Assembly: GCA_905201685.1 (NCBI GenBank)
Contig: CAJKOW010000055.1
Span: forward strand, 1-11,273
Length of the DNA: 11,273 bases
Direction: 5' to 3'
Source: an uncultured Bacteroides sp.
GTDB lineage: Bacteria > Bacteroidota > Bacteroidia > Bacteroidales > Bacteroidaceae
The notes beneath the pieces are model-generated. The model made no database searches, was not told the DNA's origin, and was given only the letters and a program-made list of their open reading frames with translations. Shown here piece after piece: positions 1-7,271 of the stretch. The position numbers and the translations under genes are program-made. Within the stretch, counting starts at the first letter, position 1. The number at the start of each line of letters is the position of its first letter.

Positions 1-263
1 TTATAAAATATCCATTAATAACACGAGAGTCGAGATTATTTGCGGAAATTAGGGTTAATAATTTGGTTTTCTGCCAACAAAATTAAGGGTTGAGGTAACT
101 GAGGAATGTAACAGATGATACATTAACTGGCATTTTTATTACATGTATCATTTGTGATAGCATATGTAACATAAGTTGTTGTGGTGGGGGCGAGCATGTG
201 CCTGTCAACAGTTATATGATTGGGTAGTACACGAGTGATTATGTATTTTGTTGTGTCGTATGG
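1..263. other. Gene-free AT-rich region left of gdhA
   Basis: I see no convincing coding region here on either strand. Together with the gdhA terminator and 3' UTR, about 350 bases are gene-free. The only clear structure is the stem-loop at 111-155, flanked by two direct copies of ATGTAACA (106-113 and 164-171). The stretch is probably the space between gdhA and a gene beyond the left edge of the window. Confidence 0.5.
111..155. repeat. 13-bp inverted repeat (stem-loop)
   Basis: The left arm ACAGATGATACAT (111-123) pairs with ATGTATCATTTGT (143-155) over 13 positions, one of them a G.U pair when read on the plus strand, with a 19-nt loop. There is no U-run after either arm, so it is not an obvious intrinsic terminator. 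It could be a regulator binding site or an RNA hairpin of a gene outside the window; its role is unknown. Confidence 0.45.
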
Positions 264-298
264 ACAAAAAAAGTGGAGACCGGTAAAAGTCTCCACTT
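264..298 (-). terminator. Rho-independent terminator of gdhA
   Basis: A perfect 10-bp stem, AAGTGGAGAC (271-280) with GTCTCCACTT (289-298), encloses an 8-nt loop. Read on the minus strand the stem is followed at once by a run of seven T (270-264). It lies about 50 bases past the gdhA stop codon, the expected place and orientation for ending that transcript. Confidence 0.9.
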
Positions 299-350
299 AA
301 TCTTGCTTTGTCTATGTTGTGTTATACTATGGCTTTTTATTGCTTTTGCA

Positions 351-1688
351 TTATACAATGCCTTGAGCCATCATGGCGTTAGCCACCTTCATGAAGCCTG
401 CCACGTTGGCACCCTTCACGTAGTTCACGTAGCCGTCGGGTTCGGTACCATACTTCACGCAGTTCTCGTGGATGTTCTCCATGATGTAGTGCAGTTTGGC
501 GTCTACCTCTTCGGCGCTCCATGATAGACGTTCGGAGTTCTGTGTCATTTCCAGACCCGATACCGATACACCACCTGCATTGGCAGCCTTACCCGGAGCA
601 TACAGAATCTTGGCTTCCTGGAATACGCGGATAGCTTCCGGAGTAGAAGGCATGTTGGCACCTTCGGATACGGCAATCACACCGTTGGCAATCAGCTTGC
701 GGGCATCGTCGCCGTTGATTTCGTTCTGAGTGGCCGACGGCAGTGCAATATCAGCTTTTTCACCCCAGGGACGTGCGCCCTCTACATATTTAACGCCCGG
801 ATATTGTTCGGCATACTCGCGAATACGTCCGCGATAGAGGTTCTTCAGTTCCATGATGTAATCCAGTTTCTCGCGGTCGATACCATCCGGATCGTAAACA
901 TAACCGTCAGAGTCGGACATGGTCAATACCTTACCACCCAGTTGCAGAACTTTTTCAGCTGTATATTGGGCTACGTTTCCGGAACCTGAGATAAGGACAG
1001 ACTTACCTTTCAGATCCCAACCTTTCGTCTTCAGCATTTCCATCAGGAAATATACATTACCATATCCGGTAGCTTCGGGACGGATCAGCGAACCGCCGAA
1101 TTCGCGTCCTTTACCTGTCAGCACGCCACTGAATTCGCGTGTCAGCTTCTTGTACATGCCGAACATGAAACCTACTTCACGTCCGCCTACGCCGATATCA
1201 CCGGCCGGCACATCCACATCGGGACCGATGTGACGCCACAATTCCAACATAAATGCCTGGCAGAAACGCATTACTTCTGCGTTCGATTTGCCACGTGGCG
1301 AGAAGTCGGAACCACCTTTACCGCCACCCATAGGCAATGTTGTCAGCGAGTTTTTAAATGTCTGTTCGAAAGCAAGGAATTTCAGAATACCCAAATTGAC
1401 CGATGCGTGGAAACGAATACCACCTTTGTACGGGCCAATGGCATTGTTGTGTTGTACTCGATAGCCCATGTTTGTCTGAACGTTGCCTTTGTCGTCAACC
1501 CACGTTACGCGGAACTGATATACACGGTCGGGGATGCAAAGACGCTCTATCAGGTTAGCTTTGTCGAACTCCGGATGTTTGTTGTATTCTTCTTCAATGG
1601 TTGACAGTACCTCTTCTACTGCCTGATGATACTCTGGTTCGTTTGGAAAACGTCTTTTGAGGTCTTCTAATACCTTAGCTGCATTCAT
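351..1688 (-). CDS. gdhA: Glutamate dehydrogenase, hexameric type
   Basis: Interconverts 2-oxoglutarate plus ammonium with glutamate in the cytoplasm, the main ammonium-assimilating step of gut Bacteroidales. The 445 residues match the usual length of the hexameric bacterial family. Visible family residues are K88 in GPYKGG, K112, K124 in PMGGGKGG, the catalytic D164 in PAGDIGVG, and S377 in SVSGLE. The Rossmann loop GSGNVA lies at 235-240. The segment after the second strand, MSDSDG (257-262), resembles NADP-linked enzymes such as E. coli GdhA more than NAD-linked clostridial ones, so NADP(H) use is likely but inferred. The start at 1688 fits the family N-terminus. The gene appears monocistronic: a promoter match lies about 90 bases upstream and a strong terminator follows. 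Confidence 0.96.
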   Translation of the reverse strand: MNAAKVLEDLKRRFPNEPEYHQAVEEVLSTIEEEYNKHPEFDKANLIERLCIPDRVYQFRVTWVDDKGNVQTNMGYRVQHNNAIGPYKGGIRFHASVNLGILKFLAFEQTFKNSLTTLPMGGGKGGSDFSPRGKSNAEVMRFCQAFMLELWRHIGPDVDVPAGDIGVGGREVGFMFGMYKKLTREFSGVLTGKGREFGGSLIRPEATGYGNVYFLMEMLKTKGWDLKGKSVLISGSGNVAQYTAEKVLQLGGKVLTMSDSDGYVYDPDGIDREKLDYIMELKNLYRGRIREYAEQYPGVKYVEGARPWGEKADIALPSATQNEINGDDARKLIANGVIAVSEGANMPSTPEAIRVFQEAKILYAPGKAANAGGVSVSGLEMTQNSERLSWSAEEVDAKLHYIMENIHENCVKYGTEPDGYVNYVKGANVAGFMKVANAMMAQGIV

Positions 1689-1777
1689 AATTAATGATTC
1701 TTTTATTGGTTTTTACTATCTGTTACTTTAAACAATATATTGCTTACTAACTTCTGCATTATTGTTGATTGCGGTTG

Positions 1778-1808
1778 CAAAAGTAAATATTTAAATGATA
1801 ATAACAAA
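1778..1808 (-). promoter_or_regulatory. Bacteroidetes-type promoter of gdhA
   Basis: On the minus strand the -7 box TACTTTTG (1785-1778) matches TAnnTTTG exactly, and a TTTG -33 box (1808-1805) sits 19 bp upstream, the expected spacing. Initiation would fall near 1771, leaving a 5' leader of about 80 nt before gdhA. The match is seen in the sequence; use as a promoter is inferred. Confidence 0.6.
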
Positions 1809-1813
1809 CAAAT

Positions 1814-1862
1814 TATAAAGAAAATGCGGGATAAAACAACAAAATTGTTGCTTTATCCCGCA
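1814..1862 (-). terminator. Terminator of the metY-maeB-small ORF unit
   Basis: TGCGGGATAAA (1825-1835) pairs with TTTATCCCGCA (1852-1862), and CAAC pairs with GTTG further in, giving a long stem with one internal mismatch. On the minus strand it is followed by TTTTCTTTAT. It starts about 20 bases after the stop codon of the 58-codon gene and separates that unit from the gdhA promoter. A-rich DNA on the other flank could let it act in both directions. Confidence 0.85.
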
Positions 1863-1880
1863 AAATGGAATAAAAAGATA

Positions 1881-2057
1881 TTATTTATTCTTTTTTATCG
1901 ACTGAAAGACAGGTATGAAAACAAATGCTGCCGAAAGTGCGAGCGTTACGATGACCGGACCGTCTATACGTTCGGCATATACCAGAACAATGTAGCATAA
2001 TGCCGCCCAAAGCAGCACGATGCATACGATTTGCGTTTTCGATAAAGGTCGTCTCAT
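1881..2057 (-). CDS. 58-aa two-helix membrane protein overlapping maeB
   Basis: Function unknown. The frame opens with ATG at 2057-2055, which overlaps the maeB stop TGA (2056-2054) as ATGA, the classic sign of translational coupling. It runs 58 codons to TAA at 1883-1881. The protein starts with a basic end (MRRPLSK), has a hydrophobic segment at about residues 9-28 (CIVLLWAALCYIVLV), a short polar turn (ERIDG, 29-33), a second hydrophobic segment at about 34-52 (VIVTLALSAAFVFIPV), and a basic tail (KKNK). That predicts a membrane hairpin with both ends in the cytoplasm. A terminator follows directly, so it is the last gene of the unit. A longer overlapping frame at 1885-2088 on the same strand has no such features and is a shadow. 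I recognise no family; coupling to malic enzyme is inferred from position. Confidence 0.72.
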   Translation of the reverse strand: MRRPLSKTQIVCIVLLWAALCYIVLVYAERIDGPVIVTLALSAAFVFIPVFQSIKKNK

Positions 2058-4342
2058 TGGCAGGCTTTCTTTTTGTCCACAATGGCATCGATGACAGCTA
2101 CGGCCGTAATGTTGACGATGTCGCGAACGGAACTTTCGAAGTCGGTAAAGTGTATTGGCTTGTTCAATCCCATCTGTATCGGGCCTATCAGTTCCATTTC
2201 CGTGTTCATGGCCTGCAGCAATTTATAGCCGGCGTTGGCCGAACTCAGGTTGGGGAAGATGAGCGTATTGACATCCTTTCCTTTCAGGCGGGTAAAAGGA
2301 TACTTGGCATCGCGCAACGTACGGTTCATGGCAAAGTTAACCTGCATTTCACCATCGATGGCCAGATCGGGGTAATGCTGTTGCATGTAGTCTACAGCCT
2401 GGTGTACGCTTACCGGGCTTCCTTCCTGGTCGGCTCCGAAGTTGGAGTAACTTAGCATAGCCATGACCGGTGTGTGGTTGAAGAAGCGAACGGTCTGGTC
2501 GGCCAGTCGGGCTATGTCAATCAGAGTTTCGGCATCCGGATGGCGGTTGATCAGCGTATCGGCCAGGAAGTAGGTACCTTTTTTGGAGTTCAGGATGTGC
2601 ATGGTGCCGAAGTGTGAATAACAGGGCTGTATGCCGATGACTTCTTTGGCCACCTTGATGGTATTGCTGTATTTGGTGTACAGTCCGGTGATGAAGGCGT
2701 CGGCATCACCCGTTTCCACCATCATCATGCCGAAATAGTTGCGTTCGAACATCTTGTCGTTGGCTTCCTCGTAGGTAACGCCTTCGCGTGCACGTTTTTC
2801 AGCCAGGATGCGCGCATAGCGTTCGCGGCGGGGAGCTTCGTCGGGATGGCGCAGGTTGACTATTTCGATACCCTCCAAGCTGAGGTCGAGCTGTTTGGCC
2901 AGTTTGACGATGGCTTCGTCGTTACCTAAAATAATGGGATGGCAGATTCCTTCGGCCTTGGCTTCTACGGCAGCTTTCAGCATATTGGGGTGAATACCTT
3001 CGGCAAACACCACACGTTGCGGGTTGCGGCGGGCGGTGTCGTAGAGCTGTCGAGTCAGTTTGCTTTCCTGTCCCATCAGTTCGCGCAGTTGTAGCTTGTA
3101 GGCATCCCAGTCTTCAATCTTTTTACGGGCCACTCCGCTTTCCATGGCGGCACGTGCCACGGCACACGATACTTCGGTGATGAGGCGCGGATCTACCGGT
3201 TTGGGAATGAAGTAGTCGGGTCCGAAGGTGAAGTTGTTCACATGATAGGCTTCGTTCACGACGTCGGGTACCGGTTGTTTGGCCAGGTCGGCTATGGCAT
3301 GCACGGCGGCCAGCTTCATCTCTTCATTGATGGCTCTGGCATGTGTGTCGAGCGCACCGCGGAAGATGTAGGGGAAGCCGATGACGTTGTTTATCTGGTT
3401 GGGATAATCGCTGCGTCCGGTTGACATCAGTACGTCGGGACGTGCTGCCATAGCTTCTTCGTACGAGATTTCCGGTGTAGGATTGGCTAAGGCGAACACG
3501 ATGGGATGGTCGGCCATGCTGCGTACCATGTCCTGAGTCAGTACGTTTCCTTTGGACAGTCCGAGGAAAACGTCGGCACCCTTGATGGCCTCGGCCAGGG
3601 TGTGAACGTCGCGGCGGTCGGTGGCGAAGTATCGTTTCTGTTCGGTCAGGTTTTCGCGGTCGCTGGTGATGACGCCTTTGCTGTCAAGCATCAGGATGTT
3701 TTCGCGGCGTGCGCCGAGCGATTCGTATAGTTTGGTGCACGAAGTAGCCGAGGCACCTGCGCCGTTTACTACGATCTTTACGTCTTCAATCTTCTTTCCG
3801 GCTACTTCCAGAGCGTTCAGCAGGCCGGCACTGGAGATGATGGCCGTGCCGTGCTGGTCGTCGTGCATGACGGGGATATCCAGTTCTTCCTTCAGTCGGC
3901 GTTCTATTTCGAAGCACTCGGGGGCTTTGATGTCTTCCAGGTTGATACCGCCGAAGGTCGGCGCGATGGCTTTCACGGCTTCGACAAACTTATCCGGGTC
4001 TTTTTCGTTTACTTCGATGTCGAACACGTCAATACCGGCATATATCTTGAAGAGCAATCCTTTTCCTTCCATGACAGGTTTGCCGCTCAAGGCACCTATA
4101 TCGCCCAGTCCCAATACGGCCGTACCGTTGGATATGACGGCTACCAGATTGCCTTTGGCTGTATATTTGTAAGCATCTTCCGGGTTTTTCTCTATTTCAA
4201 GACAGGGTTCGGCCACGCCGGGCGAATAGGCCAGCGAAAGGTCGGTCTGTGTGCTGTAGGGTTTTGTGGGGACTACTTCTATTTTTCCGGGTTTGCCTTG
4301 CGAGTGATAGAGCAAAGCAGCTTCTTTTGTGATCTTTACCAT
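2054..4342 (-). CDS. maeB: Malic enzyme with phosphotransacetylase-like domain
   Basis: Oxidative decarboxylation of malate to pyruvate and CO2 with NADP (or NAD) in the cytoplasm, supplying reducing power and pyruvate. At 762 residues it matches MaeB-type enzymes (E. coli MaeB is about 760). The malic domain covers roughly residues 1-425. It shows Y39 in LAYSPG, K94 in MEGKGLLFK, the acidic metal site around E136/D137 and D161/D162 (LEDIKAPECFE; MHDDQHGTA), the nucleotide loop NGAGAS (193-198), FALANPTPE (283-291) and YPNQINN (313-319). Residues about 428-762 form a phosphate acetyl/butyryltransferase-like domain. In MaeB family members this part is generally thought to be regulatory (acetyl-CoA sensing) rather than catalytic. 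I find no TAnnTTTG match in the gap to metY, so co-transcription with metY is plausible. The stop overlaps the next gene's start. Confidence 0.95.
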   Translation of the reverse strand: MVKITKEAALLYHSQGKPGKIEVVPTKPYSTQTDLSLAYSPGVAEPCLEIEKNPEDAYKYTAKGNLVAVISNGTAVLGLGDIGALSGKPVMEGKGLLFKIYAGIDVFDIEVNEKDPDKFVEAVKAIAPTFGGINLEDIKAPECFEIERRLKEELDIPVMHDDQHGTAIISSAGLLNALEVAGKKIEDVKIVVNGAGASATSCTKLYESLGARRENILMLDSKGVITSDRENLTEQKRYFATDRRDVHTLAEAIKGADVFLGLSKGNVLTQDMVRSMADHPIVFALANPTPEISYEEAMAARPDVLMSTGRSDYPNQINNVIGFPYIFRGALDTHARAINEEMKLAAVHAIADLAKQPVPDVVNEAYHVNNFTFGPDYFIPKPVDPRLITEVSCAVARAAMESGVARKKIEDWDAYKLQLRELMGQESKLTRQLYDTARRNPQRVVFAEGIHPNMLKAAVEAKAEGICHPIILGNDEAIVKLAKQLDLSLEGIEIVNLRHPDEAPRRERYARILAEKRAREGVTYEEANDKMFERNYFGMMMVETGDADAFITGLYTKYSNTIKVAKEVIGIQPCYSHFGTMHILNSKKGTYFLADTLINRHPDAETLIDIARLADQTVRFFNHTPVMAMLSYSNFGADQEGSPVSVHQAVDYMQQHYPDLAIDGEMQVNFAMNRTLRDAKYPFTRLKGKDVNTLIFPNLSSANAGYKLLQAMNTEMELIGPIQMGLNKPIHFTDFESSVRDIVNITAVAVIDAIVDKKKACQ

Positions 4343-4382
4343 AGTCTGATCGATGTTGATGAATGATGAATACTGATTTGAA

Positions 4383-4433
4383 TTTATTCCATCGGCTTTT
4401 GTCCTCTACAGTGGTTGTCGCCGATGGAATAAA
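4383..4433 (-). other. 13-bp hairpin between metY and maeB
   Basis: TTTATTCCATCGG (4383-4395) and CCGATGGAATAAA (4421-4433) form a perfect 13-bp inverted repeat with a 25-nt loop, starting five bases after the metY stop codon. The minus-strand sequence after the stem (TTCAAATCAG) lacks a U-run. A canonical terminator is therefore unlikely; attenuation or mRNA end protection in a metY-maeB transcript is possible. Confidence 0.6.
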
Positions 4434-4438
4434 CCTTG

Positions 4439-5719
4439 TCAGGCCTTCAGAGCCTGTTCGATGTCTTCGATGATGTCGTCCACATTTTCGATACCGACAG
4501 AGAAACGGATCAGGTCGGGGCGTACACCGGCTTCGATCAGCTGTTCGTCGGTGAGCTGTCGGTGGGTATGACTGGCTGGATGCAGTACGCAGGTACGTGC
4601 ATCGGCTACGTGGGTTACGATAGCTGCCAGTTTCAGGTGGTCCATAAACCGGATGGCTACATCGCGTCCGCCTTTCAGGCCGAAGGAGATGACGCCGCAC
4701 GAACCGTTGGGCATGTATTTCTGTGCCAGTTCGTAGTATTTGTTGCCCGGCAGACCGCAATAGTTCACCCAAGCCACTTTGTCGTTCTTTTGCAGGTATT
4801 CGGCAACGGCCTGTGCGTTTTTGCAGTGTTGGGGCATGCGCAGGTGCAGGGTTTCAAGACCGAGGTTCAGCAGGAAAGCGTTTTCGGGCGACTGGATGCT
4901 GCCCAGGTCGCGCATCAGTTGGGCGGTAGCCTTGGTGATGTAGGCCATTTTTCCGAAGGCTTTCGTATAGGTCAGTCCGTGATACGATTCGTCGGGCGTA
5001 CACAGTCCGGGGAACTTTTCGGCATGGGCTTCCCAGTCGAAGTTTCCGCTGTCCACGATGCAGCCGCCTACGCTGGTGGCGTGTCCGTCCATGTACTTGG
5101 TGGTGGAGTGAACCACGATGTCGGCTCCCCATTCGAACGGGCGGCAGTTGATGGGAGTAGGGAAGGTATTGTCCACAATCAGGGGAACGCCATGCTTGTG
5201 CGCAATGCGGGCAAACTTCTCAATGTCGAGTACTTCAAGTGCGGGGTTTGAGATGGTTTCGCCAAACAGGGCTTTTGTGTTGGGACGGAAGGCTGCGGAG
5301 ATTTCTTCTTCGCTGGCATCGGGATTGACGAAGGTCACTTCGATGCCTTGTTTCTTCATGGTGACTCCAAACAGATTGAACGTGCCGCCATAGATGGCCG
5401 ATGAGCAGACAAAGTGGTCGCCTGCTTCGCAGATGTTGAAGATGGCATAATAATTGGCAGCCTGTCCGCTGGACGTCAGCATGGCGGCTACGCCTCCTTC
5501 AAGGGCAGCGATTTTGGAAGCAACGGCGTCGTTGGTCGGATTTTGCAGGCGTGTATAGAAATATCCGCTTTCTTCAAGATCGAACAGACGCGCCATCTGT
5601 TCGCTGGTTTCGTATTTGAACGTAGTACTTTGATAGATGGGGAGCACGCGTGGCTCTCCTTTTTTGGGAGACCATCCGGCTTGTACGCAGAGGGTCTCGG
5701 GCTTGAATTGTTTTGCCAT
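4439..5719 (-). CDS. metY: O-acetylhomoserine sulfhydrylase
   Basis: PLP enzyme of the Cys/Met metabolism family that converts O-acetylhomoserine plus sulfide to homocysteine (direct sulfhydrylation) or, with methanethiol, to methionine. It is cytoplasmic and usually tetrameric. I place the start at 5719 (MAKQFKPETLCVQAG), giving 426 residues, the normal MetY length. A frame open to 5845 would run through the promoter and add a tail unlike the family. Visible motifs are YTRLQNPT (55-62), SSGQAA (83-88), GETISNP (153-159), D183 in VDNTF, the PLP lysine K208 in VHSTTKYMDGH, and LHPASHTHRQL (379-389), which binds substrate carboxylate. The insert typical of MetY rather than MetB/MetC is consistent with the length. 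It is first in the probable metY-maeB-small ORF unit. No SAM riboswitch is visible upstream. Confidence 0.94.
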   Translation of the reverse strand: MAKQFKPETLCVQAGWSPKKGEPRVLPIYQSTTFKYETSEQMARLFDLEESGYFYTRLQNPTNDAVASKIAALEGGVAAMLTSSGQAANYYAIFNICEAGDHFVCSSAIYGGTFNLFGVTMKKQGIEVTFVNPDASEEEISAAFRPNTKALFGETISNPALEVLDIEKFARIAHKHGVPLIVDNTFPTPINCRPFEWGADIVVHSTTKYMDGHATSVGGCIVDSGNFDWEAHAEKFPGLCTPDESYHGLTYTKAFGKMAYITKATAQLMRDLGSIQSPENAFLLNLGLETLHLRMPQHCKNAQAVAEYLQKNDKVAWVNYCGLPGNKYYELAQKYMPNGSCGVISFGLKGGRDVAIRFMDHLKLAAIVTHVADARTCVLHPASHTHRQLTDEQLIEAGVRPDLIRFSVGIENVDDIIEDIEQALKA

Positions 5720-5769
5720 AATGCTATCTATTTTTTTTAGTTTCTTATCAATTAACATGTAACTGGTCG

Positions 5770-5777
5770 CAAAAGTA
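5770..5777 (-). promoter_or_regulatory. -7 box of metY promoter
   Basis: On the minus strand TACTTTTG (5777-5770) is identical to the octamer found in front of gdhA. It would start transcription near 5763, about 44 nt before the metY ATG. No good TTTG lies at -33 (only TTGC at a spacing slightly too long), so this may be a weaker or activator-dependent promoter. Confidence 0.5.
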
Positions 5778-5789
5778 AGGAAAATAATG

Positions 5790-5797
5790 TAATTTTG
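5790..5797 (+). promoter_or_regulatory. -7 box of amidase promoter
   Basis: TAATTTTG matches TAnnTTTG on the plus strand. Transcription would start near 5804, 60 nt before the amidase ATG. The -33 position has no clear TTTG and falls on the opposing metY box, so the two promoters would compete for polymerase. Confidence 0.4.
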
Positions 5798-5863
5798 TCC
5801 GCAATGAAGGTTAAATGATAATTTATTGGCGAACTGCCATACCAAAATATCGATTGTAGATTT

Positions 5864-6892
5864 ATGATCCGCATCCTATTCGTAACCATTCTGTTGGCTA
5901 TGTTGAGCTGCTTCGTGGCAGCGCAAGAGCAGCGCGCCACTCCGAAAGCAGGGGAAGGTATTTCAGCTTTTCTGGAACGAAACGGCCGGCTGGGAAGAAC
6001 TTATTATAAGGAGTTTTTGGAATTGAATAAAAAGGCCCTGCGTGGAAAGGAAGAATTGCGTTTGGGAGTGAAATATCTGTTGCCGCCTTTGCGTACCAAA
6101 GGTGGTGAAGGTGGAAAGGAGAGCCGGCATCGGAAATCGGATAACAGAAAAAATGTGATTCACGAACCACTCTTCGGGAAAAAGCTGGCTGATGTAAAGG
6201 TGACGGGCAACCGCCTGCAAGGAGCCTGCTTCTATGTGGTGAGCGGGCACGGAGGTCCCGATCCGGGTGCGATAGGCCGGATAGGGAAAACCGAGTTGCA
6301 CGAAGACGAGTATGCATACGACGTAGCACTACGGTTGGCACGCAATCTGATGCAGGAGGGAGCCGAGGTGCGCATCATTATTCAGGATGCCAGGGATGGC
6401 ATACGCGACGACCGTTACCTGTCGAACAGCAAGCGTGAAACCTGCATGGGCGATCCGATTCCTTTGAACCAGGTGGCAAGGCTTCAGCAGCGTTGTGCCA
6501 AGATCAACGAGTTCTATCGCAAGGACCGTAAGAACTATAAATATTGCCGGGCCATATTCTTGCATGTAGATAGCCGCAGCAAGAGTGCGCAGACCGACGT
6601 GTTCTTCTATTACGCTCCGCAAAGCACGTTAGGCAAGCGGCTGGCTACGGGCATGAAGAATACTTTCGAGTCGAAGTACGACCGGCATCAGCCTAACCGC
6701 GGTTTCGAAGGTACTGTCAGTGCGCGTCGCCTGTACGTGCTGCTCAATGCTTCGCCGGCAGCCGTATTTGTCGAGTTGGGCAATATTCAGAATGCTTTCG
6801 ACCAGCGTCGTTTTGTTCTTAGTTCCAACCGTCAGGCTTTGGCCAAGTGGATGATGGAAGGCTTTATCGCAGATTACAAACGTTCGAAATAG
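5864..6892 (+). CDS. Secreted N-acetylmuramoyl-L-alanine amidase (Amidase_3)
   Basis: Zinc hydrolase that cuts the amide bond between N-acetylmuramic acid and L-alanine in peptidoglycan, acting in the periplasm during cell separation or wall turnover. Residues 1-20 look like a signal peptide with cleavage at VAA|QEQ. Residues about 29-75 (GEGISAFLERNG ... FLELNKKAL ... LRLGVKYLLPP) resemble a degenerate LysM fold, which would bind glycan. A basic linker (76-98) follows. The catalytic domain covers about 120-338: H129 in SGHGGPDPGA, E147 in LHEDEYAYD and H234 in FLHVDS as likely zinc ligands, and E304 in VELGNIQN as the catalytic glutamate, so the enzyme should be active. At 342 aa it is slightly long for a single-domain amidase. 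It stands alone, divergent from metY. AmiA/AmiC-like naming is possible but not established. Confidence 0.9.
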   Translation: MIRILFVTILLAMLSCFVAAQEQRATPKAGEGISAFLERNGRLGRTYYKEFLELNKKALRGKEELRLGVKYLLPPLRTKGGEGGKESRHRKSDNRKNVIHEPLFGKKLADVKVTGNRLQGACFYVVSGHGGPDPGAIGRIGKTELHEDEYAYDVALRLARNLMQEGAEVRIIIQDARDGIRDDRYLSNSKRETCMGDPIPLNQVARLQQRCAKINEFYRKDRKNYKYCRAIFLHVDSRSKSAQTDVFFYYAPQSTLGKRLATGMKNTFESKYDRHQPNRGFEGTVSARRLYVLLNASPAAVFVELGNIQNAFDQRRFVLSSNRQALAKWMMEGFIADYKRSK

Positions 6893-6895
6893 CAA

Positions 6896-6918
6896 TCCCG
6901 ATTCATCGTGAACCGGGA
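6896..6918 (-). terminator. Hairpin between convergent genes
   Basis: TCCCGATTCA (6896-6905) and TGAACCGGGA (6909-6918) fold around a 3-nt loop. On the plus strand one pair is an A/C mismatch; on the minus strand that pair becomes G.U, so all ten pairs form. It therefore folds better in the transcript of the small secreted protein gene. The tail (TTGCTATTTC) is only moderately U-rich. It may end both converging transcripts. Confidence 0.5.
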
Positions 6919-6950
6919 CTGCCAATAGGGGTATTTACATTCTGAAGAGT

Positions 6951-7271
6951 TTATTCTTTGACAGGCTCACCATTTTCGTCCAAAATGACTGTCAACTCTT
7001 GTTCGTCTGTCGTGACGAGAACTAACTTGTAGATTTTCTTGCCTTCTGTTTCTTTCACATAGGCTTCTTTCACACTTGCGCCTTCGTTTGTTGCTGCCAG
7101 TTTCTCGACAAGGGATTGCGGCAGTGCTGAAGGATCCATTTTTACAAACTCATCTTGCGGAGCGGTAGCTTCCGTTGCGTTTTCTGTTACAGGTGGGGTT
7201 ACTTCTTGTGCAAACGTTGCAAAAGTGCTTACTCCGAGAATCATCGCTACTGTTACTAATACCTTTTTCAT
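6951..7271 (-). CDS. Small secreted protein, possibly PepSY-like
   Basis: Function unknown. The 106-residue product has a clear signal peptide (MKKVLVTVAMILG ... cleavage about A21, TFA|QEV), so it is exported. A threonine-, proline- and acid-rich linker (about 22-45) leads to a compact domain at 46-106. That domain has a helix-like stretch (ALPQSLVEKLAA) followed by strand-like segments (SVKEAYVKE, KKIYKLVLVT, ELTVILDENGEPV). The layout, ending in a strand with DxNGxPV, resembles the PepSY-like (beta-lactamase-inhibitor-fold) secreted proteins common in Bacteroides; this is a resemblance by eye. There is no lipobox cysteine, so it is probably soluble in the periplasm. It stands alone, converging on the amidase. 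A possible weak -7 box (TCCCTTTG on the minus strand) lies at 7330-7337. Confidence 0.8.
   Translation of the reverse strand: MKKVLVTVAMILGVSTFATFAQEVTPPVTENATEATAPQDEFVKMDPSALPQSLVEKLAATNEGASVKEAYVKETEGKKIYKLVLVTTDEQELTVILDENGEPVKE

Noticed and set aside
1885..2088. 67-codon frame overlapping the end of maeB
   Set aside because: It lies in a different frame from the coupled ATGA start, overlaps maeB coding sequence, and gives a composition-poor protein with no recognisable segments. The 58-codon membrane protein explains the region better.
5720..5845. 42-codon N-terminal extension of MetY
   Set aside because: It would include the -7 promoter box and T-rich leader. MetY proteins begin near MAKQFKPET, and 426 residues is the normal length.
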